NCBI GenBank assembly: GCA_903893335.1
Contig: CAITLX010000238.1
Span: forward strand, 1 to 5,285
Direction of reading: 5' to 3'
Length of the DNA stretch: 5,285 bases
Source of the DNA: an uncultured delta proteobacterium
Lineage (GTDB): Bacteria; Myxococcota_A; Polyangia; Polyangiales; Polyangiaceae
How positions within the stretch are numbered: position 1 is the stretch's first letter; every line of letters begins with the position of its first letter. The position numbers and the translations under genes are program-made. Positions 1-5,285 of this stretch are shown piece after piece. The notes below the pieces were generated by a model. The model ran no database searches. It saw only the letters and a list, made by a program, of their open reading frames with translations, and was not told where the DNA came from.

Positions 1-400
1 GCTGCCCGGTGCGGCGCCGGAAGAAATACCTGTGACGCCCCGCGCCGATCGGGCGCGGTTCGGGCGACTCGACGGAGCCGACCGACATCAGCTCGTCGAG
101 CCGCGCGCGCAGCGCGGCTCGGCCGGGCCACGCGTCGAGCGTCGCGCGGGTGTGGGCGTTCTGGGCCGCCGTCCACGCTGCGACCTCGGGGCTCGCGCCG
201 TCCTCGAGCCACCGGTACGGGTCCGCCACGCGCGTGCCGTGCAGATCGTCGGTCACGTCGCCGCGGCGAGCGACGAGAGGCGAAGGGGTGGGCACGGTGG
301 GGGCGGAGGTGGCGCGCGACGCTCGTGGCGACGCGGGAGGGGGCGACGCGGCGCAGGCGACGACGCAGACCGCGACCGCGAGCGGAGCAAGCAGGCGCAT
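1..400 (-). CDS. Prolyl oligopeptidase family (S9A) serine peptidase, predicted lipoprotein; N-terminal part only
   Basis: The reading frame is open from an ATG at 400 to the window edge (133 codons), so the C-terminal part is missing. Residues 1-16 form a signal peptide with a lipobox-like VVAC (Cys16), followed by a Pro/Ala/Ser-rich linker to about residue 45. Residues 51-67 (DDLHGTRVADPYRWLED) match the conserved start of the S9A propeller/peptidase unit. The helical stretch to about 106 and the later RYFFRRRTGQ segment (residues 124-133) also fit the family. S9A enzymes cleave after proline in short peptides using a Ser-Asp-His triad in a C-terminal alpha/beta-hydrolase domain; that domain lies outside the window, so activity cannot be judged. 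The lipobox suggests attachment to a membrane facing the periplasm or cell surface. Another ATG at 410 is out of frame, and no strong ribosome binding site is visible. The gene lies 97 bp downstream of amt on the same strand, but a hairpin between them suggests separate transcription. Family call is fairly firm; lipidation is likely. Confidence 0.82.
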   Translation of the reverse strand, partial: MRLLAPLAVAVCVVACAASPPPASPRASRATSAPTVPTPSPLVARRGDVTDDLHGTRVADPYRWLEDGASPEVAAWTAAQNAHTRATLDAWPGRAALRARLDELMSVGSVESPEPRPIGAGRHRYFFRRRTGQ

Positions 401-414
401 CCGGCGGCATGCTG

Positions 415-446
415 CCGCGGCGGGTACGAGGCGTCCACCGCCGCGG
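415..446. repeat. GC-rich inverted repeat upstream of the S9A peptidase start
   Basis: CCGCGGCGG at 415-423 is the exact reverse complement of CCGCCGCGG at 438-446, giving a 9-bp stem with a 14-nt loop. It sits 15 bp upstream of the peptidase start, in its probable leader or promoter. It could be an operator or an RNA hairpin, but in DNA this GC-rich a chance repeat is also possible. Confidence 0.3.
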
Positions 447-459
447 TCGAGGCGAGGCG

Positions 460-486
460 CGCCCGGGCCGCGGCGCGGCCCGGGCG
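460..486 (-). terminator. Strong hairpin, probable terminator of amt
   Basis: CGCCCGGGCCGC at 460-471 pairs perfectly with GCGGCCCGGGCG at 475-486, a 12-bp all-G/C stem with a 3-nt loop. It begins 11 nt beyond the amt stop codon. No T-tract follows on the minus strand, so it is not a textbook intrinsic terminator. GC-rich bacteria often use such stems as terminators or as 3' stabilisers. It probably separates amt from the peptidase gene. Confidence 0.6.
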
Positions 487-497
487 GTCGGTCGTCG

Positions 498-1718
<1,221 letters not shown>

Positions 1719-1723
1719 GGGAG

Positions 1724-1727
1724 CCTC
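1724..1727 (-). promoter_or_regulatory. Ribosome binding site supporting the TTG start of amt
   Basis: GAGG on the minus strand is followed by 5 nt and then TTG at 1718. No ATG or GTG lies in frame between here and the first conserved membrane helix. This site therefore decides the start codon. Confidence 0.6.
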
Positions 1728-1772
1728 GATGTCAGGGGCGTGGAGGGGAGGCGTATTCGTAGCCGCGCGAGT

Positions 1773-1791
1773 GTTTCGTGATCGTTTCGTG
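1773..1791. repeat. Direct repeat GTTTCGTG x2, 11-bp period, candidate operator
   Basis: GTTTCGTG occurs at 1773-1780 and again at 1784-1791, separated by ATC. The period is 11 bp, about one helical turn, so both copies face the same side of the DNA. The pair lies 55-73 bp upstream of the amt start, a plausible place for a regulator to bind. The regulator is unknown; the motif does not match the NtrC site. Confidence 0.4.
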
Positions 1792-1833
1792 CCGCTGGCT
1801 CTCGGGCGGGGTCGGCCCTTGGCCAGGGGGGCC

Positions 1834-1854
1834 AGCGCCCGCGCTCCGGGCGCT
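1834..1854. repeat. Short inverted repeat in the divergent intergenic region
   Basis: AGCGCCC (1834-1840) and GGGCGCT (1848-1854) form a 7-bp stem with a 7-nt loop, 38 bp before the SEC-C gene start. It may be an operator, part of a leader hairpin, or chance in GC-rich DNA. Confidence 0.25.
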
Positions 1855-1892
1855 TGCGCTCGGGTGGCGCCTGACCGATACCGAGCGCGAAG

Positions 1893-3359
1893 ATGGCCGA
1901 GCGCGACGACCTGCCGCTGCCGATCGACTGGGAGCCGCTGCGGCGCGCGGCGCCCAAGGTCGGGCGCAACGACCCCTGCCCGTGCGGGAGCGGCAAGAAG
2001 TACAAGAAGTGCTGCGAGGCGACCGACGCCGCGCGCCTGCGCGATCCGTCGCCGTTCGAGGGGATGACGAAGGCCGAGGCGATCGCCGACCCGGCGCGCA
2101 CGGGCGACGCGCGCGTGTTCGATCTCATGGACGCAGCTCAGCTCGAGGCGGTCGACGCCACCCGGCTGGTCGACGCGCAGCTCTCCGCGCTCGCGGTCCG
2201 CGCCGCGCGCGAGAAGCTCGGGCCCGTGGCCGATCGCGCGCTCGACGTGCTCGCCACCCGCGGCGAAGCTGGGGCGCGCGAGTCCGCCCTCTACCGCGCC
2301 GACGTCGTGCACCTGCTGGTGCGCGAGGGGCAGCTCGAGCAAGCCGGGGCGCTGCTCGCCAAGCTCGACGCCGCCGACGCGCTGCACGATGGCGCGACGC
2401 TCGCCGTGAAGGTCGCCGCGGGTGCGCCCGACGCCTTCGCGCACCTCGAGGCGATGCTCGCGCGCGACCTCGACGAGCCCAACGCCTTCCTCGACGCGGC
2501 CTTCGCGCTCCACGACGCGGGCCTGCGCGGCACGGCGCTCGCGGTGCTGCGGGCGACGCCGATCGACGTGCTGCACCCCAAGGACGTCGACGAGCTGCGC
2601 CGCGAGGCAGACGACATCCGCGCGGGGTTGCAGCTGCCCGAGGCCGACCCGGTGCTCGACCCGGCCATCGTCGCGTACGACCGCCGTCACCCCGAGGCCG
2701 AGCTCGCGGGCACCAAGCGCGCGCTCGAGGAGGCCGAGCAGACCCGCGAGCAGCTCGACGCGCTCAAGCTCGCGCTCGGCGAGCTGCAGCGCAAGCGCGC
2801 CGACGCCGAGAGCGAGCTCGAGGCCGCGCGTCGCCGCGCCGCAGAGTCCACCTCGCTCGCGCGCGCCGAGCCGGCGTCGGCCGAGGAGGCCACGCGCAAG
2901 AAGCTCGAGCTGCTCAAGGGCGAGCTGCGCGAGCAGCAGCGCGAGCGCGCCGAGCTGCGCGAGCGGCTGCGCGTGCTCGAGGTGCCGACTGCCCCGCGCG
3001 CTGCCGCTGCCCCCCCAGCCGAGCCCGCCGAGGCGCGCGATCCCGACGAGGGGGAGTCGGTGCCCGAGGCGCGGCCGCTGCGCCCCGCGGCGTTCAGCGA
3101 CGTCTTCTACGACTCGGTGCGCGGCCTCGACGCCAAGACGGTGCTCAAGGCGCAGGAGACGGCGATCCGCTTCGCGTCGTACGACGCGGCCATCTGGCGG
3201 CAGGCCAAGAAGATGCGCGATCTGCCCGACGTCTTCACGCTGCGCGTGGGCCTGCACCACCGCATCATCCTGCGGCGCTCGTCGGACGGCGGCGTCGAGG
3301 TGCGCGAGCTCGTCACGCGCGAGGCCTTCGACGCCACGCTGCGCGGCTACCGGCGCTGA
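1893..3359 (+). CDS. SEC-C motif protein with helical middle, coiled coil and C-terminal RelE/ParE-like domain
   Basis: This complete 488-aa cytoplasmic protein has no signal peptide or membrane segment. Residues 24-41 are a full SEC-C zinc motif (CPCGSGKKYKKCC; Cys29, Cys31, Cys40, Cys41), as at the C-terminus of SecA and in YecA-like proteins, where it binds zinc and is linked to SecB and ribosome contacts. Residues 75-255 look helical, perhaps TPR- or HEAT-like. Residues 266-364 are a charged coiled coil rich in Glu, Arg and Leu, and 365-397 a Pro/Ala linker. Residues 398-488 resemble a RelE/ParE toxin fold: two helices (about 414-440), then strands VFTLRVG, HHRIILRR and GVEVRELVTR. The ATG at 1893 is the first start after an in-frame stop at 1872; the ribosome binding site is weak. 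No antitoxin gene adjoins it. Coding is firm and SEC-C near certain; the RelE-like call is moderate and the overall function unknown. Confidence 0.88.
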   Translation: MAERDDLPLPIDWEPLRRAAPKVGRNDPCPCGSGKKYKKCCEATDAARLRDPSPFEGMTKAEAIADPARTGDARVFDLMDAAQLEAVDATRLVDAQLSALAVRAAREKLGPVADRALDVLATRGEAGARESALYRADVVHLLVREGQLEQAGALLAKLDAADALHDGATLAVKVAAGAPDAFAHLEAMLARDLDEPNAFLDAAFALHDAGLRGTALAVLRATPIDVLHPKDVDELRREADDIRAGLQLPEADPVLDPAIVAYDRRHPEAELAGTKRALEEAEQTREQLDALKLALGELQRKRADAESELEAARRRAAESTSLARAEPASAEEATRKKLELLKGELREQQRERAELRERLRVLEVPTAPRAAAAPPAEPAEARDPDEGESVPEARPLRPAAFSDVFYDSVRGLDAKTVLKAQETAIRFASYDAAIWRQAKKMRDLPDVFTLRVGLHHRIILRRSSDGGVEVRELVTREAFDATLRGYRR

Positions 3360-3379
3360 AGGCCGCCCACCCGGCGCCG

Positions 3380-3409
3380 TTGACGCAGCGCGCCGCCTCG
3401 CGGGATCAT
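3380..3409 (+). promoter_or_regulatory. Candidate sigma-70-type promoter for the lipoprotein gene
   Basis: TTGACG (3380-3385) and GATCAT (3404-3409) are 18 nt apart, matching 5/6 and 4/6 of the consensus. Transcription would begin near 3415-3416, at or beside the ATG at 3416, giving a leaderless mRNA. This would fit the lack of a good ribosome binding site there. The whole gap after the SEC-C gene is only 56 bp and also holds a weak 6-bp stem (3372-3377 with 3390-3395), so read-through from the SEC-C gene is the alternative. Confidence 0.3.
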
Positions 3410-3415
3410 GCGTCG

Positions 3416-4384
3416 ATGCGCGTCCCCGCTCGCTCCTACCTCGCGGCGCTCTTCGCCGTCGCCTCCGCTGCGGCCTGCTCGTCGGCCGGCACCTCCAACC
3501 GCTACGTGGGCGGAGGCGGTGGGGCAGGCGGCTCGGGGGGCGACCTCGGCATCGACCCGGGCGGCGCAGGCTCGGGAGGCGGGCTCGGGTTCGACGCGGG
3601 CGTGTCGGCCGGCGACGGGTGCAGCGACGCGGCGAAGAAGATCTACCTCTTCACCGACAGCGCGCAGCTCTACAGCTTCGATCCGCCGAGCAAGACCATC
3701 AAGCTCGTCGGCCAGTTGCAGTGTCCCGCGGGCTTCCTCGCGACGCCCAACTCGATGGCGGTCGATCGCTCGGCGACCGCGTGGGTCAACTACAGCGACG
3801 GCAGCGTCTTCAAGGTCGACACGGCGACCGCGGCGTGCACCCCGACGACCTACGCGCCCAACCCGTTCGGCTGGTCGCAGATGGGCATGGGCTTCTCCAG
3901 CGAGGCGGGCAACCCGACCGCGGAGCGCCTGTTCGTCGCGAGCACCTCGGGCGGCGGCCTCGCGTCGATCACGATGCCCGGGCTCGCGCTGCAGACCATC
4001 GCGAACTTCTCGGGCTCGCTGTCGGGCCTCTCGCCGGAGCTGACGGGCACGGGTGACGGGCGCCTCTACGGCTTCTTCGTCTCGACCGGCAACCAGGACG
4101 CGGTCGTCGCGCGCATCGACAAGGCCACCGCGGCCACGTCCGAGGAGGCGCCGCAGTCGGGGATCAACAACGTCGGCGCGTGGGCGTTCTCGTTCTGGGG
4201 CGGCGATTTCTACCTGTACACGGCGACCACCGGCTCGACGAGCATCGTCACCCGCTACCACCCGGCCGACGCGACCTCGCCGGCGTCGACCTCGACGTAC
4301 ATGAGCGTCGCGCAGCTCCCCAACGGCATTCGCATCGTAGGCGCCGGCGTATCGACCTGCGCGCCGACCAAGCCGCCGGCCTGA
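3416..4384 (+). CDS. Predicted lipoprotein with Gly-rich tether and beta-propeller-like body
   Basis: This 322-aa exported protein has unknown function. Residues 1-20 are a signal peptide ending in AAAC, with Cys21 the likely lipidation site; Ala at -3 makes this lipobox slightly atypical. Residues 31-66 are a Gly-rich linker (GGGGGAGGSGG), a common tether in myxobacterial lipoproteins. Residues 75-312 show about five similar strand-rich units, such as IYLFTDSAQLYSFDP, MAVDRSATAWVNYSDGSVFK and DGRLYGFFVSTGNQDAVVARI, consistent with a beta-propeller. Four further Cys (69, 103, 141, 315) could form two disulfides; Cys315 near the C-terminus may clasp the propeller. I recall similar proteins, with the FWGGDFYL and VGAGVSTCAPT segments, in Polyangia genomes, but no defined activity. 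The start at 3416 is chosen because it directly precedes the signal peptide; the ATG at 3408 is in another frame. The next gene begins 4 bp after the stop, so the two are probably co-translated. Coding and export are firm; fold is inferred. Confidence 0.85.
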   Translation: MRVPARSYLAALFAVASAAACSSAGTSNRYVGGGGGAGGSGGDLGIDPGGAGSGGGLGFDAGVSAGDGCSDAAKKIYLFTDSAQLYSFDPPSKTIKLVGQLQCPAGFLATPNSMAVDRSATAWVNYSDGSVFKVDTATAACTPTTYAPNPFGWSQMGMGFSSEAGNPTAERLFVASTSGGGLASITMPGLALQTIANFSGSLSGLSPELTGTGDGRLYGFFVSTGNQDAVVARIDKATAATSEEAPQSGINNVGAWAFSFWGGDFYLYTATTGSTSIVTRYHPADATSPASTSTYMSVAQLPNGIRIVGAGVSTCAPTKPPA

Positions 4385-4388
4385 GCCC

Positions 4389-5285
4389 ATGGCCACCCGC
4401 GTCTCCGTCCCGCGACGAGCGTGCACGAGGTGGCGTGCGCTGGCGCTCGCGTGCCTCGCGAGCCTCGCGGCGGCGCCGGCGGCGCAGGCGTGCCCCGCGA
4501 CGCGCGCGTGCGACGACGCGTGCTCGGTCTGCTGCTCGGCCTGGGCGGTTCGCGGCACGTGCAGCGACGGCTCGGCCTCGACCACCGACAAGGGGCACGC
4601 GACCTGGCAGGCGGCCAAGGACGCCGCCGCGGCCGCGTCGCCGGCTGCGCTCGGGTGCGATCCGGGGGCGACGGTCTCCTGGGAGGTCGTCTGCGCCTCC
4701 GAGGACGTCATCGAGGACCCCGACCTGACGGCGGGGCGCGCGCGCCTCGCCGAGGTGGGCGCTCGACTCGCCGAGGCGCGCGTGGGCGTCGCTCCGGCGC
4801 GCGAGGCGATCGCCGCGATGCTCGCTGCTGGGACGGCGACGCGCGCCGCGGTCAAGCGCGCCAAGGCGCTCGACCAGAGGCTGCTCGCCGCCGACGCCGA
4901 CCTCGGCAAGCTCGAGGCCGAGCTCGGCGCGCTCGGCGACACGCCCGCCGCGGCGGCCGTCGACGCCGCGAGCAAGCCGCACGAAGCGGCCTTGAAGGAC
5001 GCTGCGCTCGCGGCGCGCGAGGCCACGGCGATGGCGAGCGATCCGCGCTCGCACGACGCGTTCCTCGTCAGCCTGAAGAAGGCGCGCGACGAGCAGGTGC
5101 GTCGCGACGCCGACGCGCGTCAGCGCCGCGAGGAGGCCGCAGCGCGCGCAGCGGCCGAGAAGCCGCAGCGCGACGAGGAGCGCGCGGCTGCGCTGGCCGC
5201 GCTCGAGGCGCGGAAGGCCGACGAGGCGAGCAAGGCGGAGGCGCGCAAGGCCGAGGAGGCCGGTCGTGCGGCGGCTGCGCTGGCC
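4389..5285 (+). CDS. Secreted Cys-rich protein with Ala-rich helical/coiled-coil region; C-terminus beyond the window
   Basis: The frame is open from ATG 4389 to the window edge (299 codons). I do not recognise a family. Residues 1-34 are a signal peptide: a basic region (RRACTRWR), a hydrophobic core and an AQA cleavage site before Cys35. Gln at -2 argues against a lipobox. The mature N-terminus has eight Cys (35, 41, 45, 48, 49, 58, 90, 102), an even number that suggests four disulfides in a small domain spanning about 35-110. From about 112 the protein is Ala-rich and helical. Residues 235-299 are a strongly charged Ala/Glu/Arg/Lys coiled coil with repeats such as KAEARKAEEA, resembling TolA-like or other periplasmic stalks in composition only. 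The start is 4 bp after the lipoprotein stop, without a clear ribosome binding site, so translation is probably coupled. The missing C-terminus could carry a recognisable domain. Codon usage matches its neighbours. Confidence 0.78.
   Translation, partial: MATRVSVPRRACTRWRALALACLASLAAAPAAQACPATRACDDACSVCCSAWAVRGTCSDGSASTTDKGHATWQAAKDAAAAASPAALGCDPGATVSWEVVCASEDVIEDPDLTAGRARLAEVGARLAEARVGVAPAREAIAAMLAAGTATRAAVKRAKALDQRLLAADADLGKLEAELGALGDTPAAAAVDAASKPHEAALKDAALAAREATAMASDPRSHDAFLVSLKKARDEQVRRDADARQRREEAAARAAAEKPQRDEERAAALAALEARKADEASKAEARKAEEAGRAAAALA

Larger units (their letters stand above)
1719..1892. promoter_or_regulatory. Divergent intergenic region between amt and the SEC-C gene
   Basis: This 174-bp gap must hold the promoters of both divergent genes. 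It is somewhat richer in A/T around 1754-1790 than the rest. On the plus strand, TTGCGC (1854-1859) and GATACC (1877-1882), 17 nt apart, are a weak sigma-70-like pair ahead of the ATG at 1893. No convincing -35/-10 pair was found for amt. The gap also holds a direct repeat and a small inverted repeat, listed separately. Confidence 0.55.

Noticed and set aside
1779..1795. Possible sigma-54 promoter for amt on the minus strand (CGGCACGA, -24-like)
   Set aside because: The -24 part fits well, but the -12 part reads GATCA and lacks the essential GC, so it is unlikely to function.
1719..3260. Minus-strand extension of the amt frame across the whole SEC-C gene (514 extra codons)
   Set aside because: The extension is Arg/Leu/Gly-rich low complexity, unlike any Amt N-terminus, and lies antisense to a well-supported gene. 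GC-rich codon bias leaves the opposite frame open.
1893..3359. SEC-C gene as a fragment of secA
   Set aside because: SecA carries the motif at its C-terminus after ATPase domains. Here it is N-terminal and no Walker motifs are present.
3408..3410. ATG at 3408 as the start of the gene after SEC-C
   Set aside because: It is in a different frame and gives an Arg/Ser-rich product; the ATG at 3416 leads directly into a lipoprotein signal peptide and a sensible protein.
3347..5026. Long minus-strand open frame opposite the two exported proteins
   Set aside because: It is low-complexity Ala/Arg/Ser sequence with no domain, antisense to two genes with clear export signals; a composition artefact.
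5150..5285. Short repetitive Ala/Glu/Lys coding units at the right edge as a DNA tandem repeat
   Set aside because: The units are irregular in length and sequence at DNA level and are explained by a coiled-coil coding region.

Overview
The window is very GC-rich, with strong G/C preference at third codon positions. It carries several lipoproteins or secreted proteins with Gly- or Ala-rich low-complexity stretches. This style resembles the Myxococcota, most likely a Polyangia-type (Sorangium/Labilithrix-like) chromosome. That placement is inferred from composition and protein style, not from a marker gene. No tRNA, rRNA, CRISPR array, transposase or phage gene was seen.

Layout. The left third is on the minus strand. 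It holds the first 133 codons of a predicted lipoprotein of the prolyl oligopeptidase (S9A) family, cut by the window edge, and a complete Amt/AmtB ammonium channel (406 aa, TTG start). A strong GC hairpin just after the amt stop separates the two. A 174-bp divergent intergenic region (1719-1892) follows, containing a direct repeat of GTTTCGTG with an 11-bp period. The right two thirds are on the plus strand: a 488-aa protein with an N-terminal SEC-C zinc motif, a helical middle, a long coiled coil and a C-terminal domain that looks like a RelE/ParE-type toxin fold; a 322-aa lipoprotein with a Gly-rich tether and a beta-propeller-like body; and, 4 bp later, a secreted Cys-rich protein with an Ala-rich helical/coiled-coil tail that runs off the right edge.

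How the genes relate. Amt imports ammonium and keeps the C-terminal tail typical of GlnK-regulated channels, but no glnK lies beside it in the window. The lipoprotein and Cys-rich secreted protein are probably co-transcribed and both act outside the inner membrane. The SEC-C protein is the most unusual gene. SEC-C motifs are linked to SecA/ribosome contacts, and RelE-type folds act on ribosome-bound mRNA, so this fusion could be a single-chain ribosome-associated factor. No antitoxin gene adjoins it. That function is a hypothesis.
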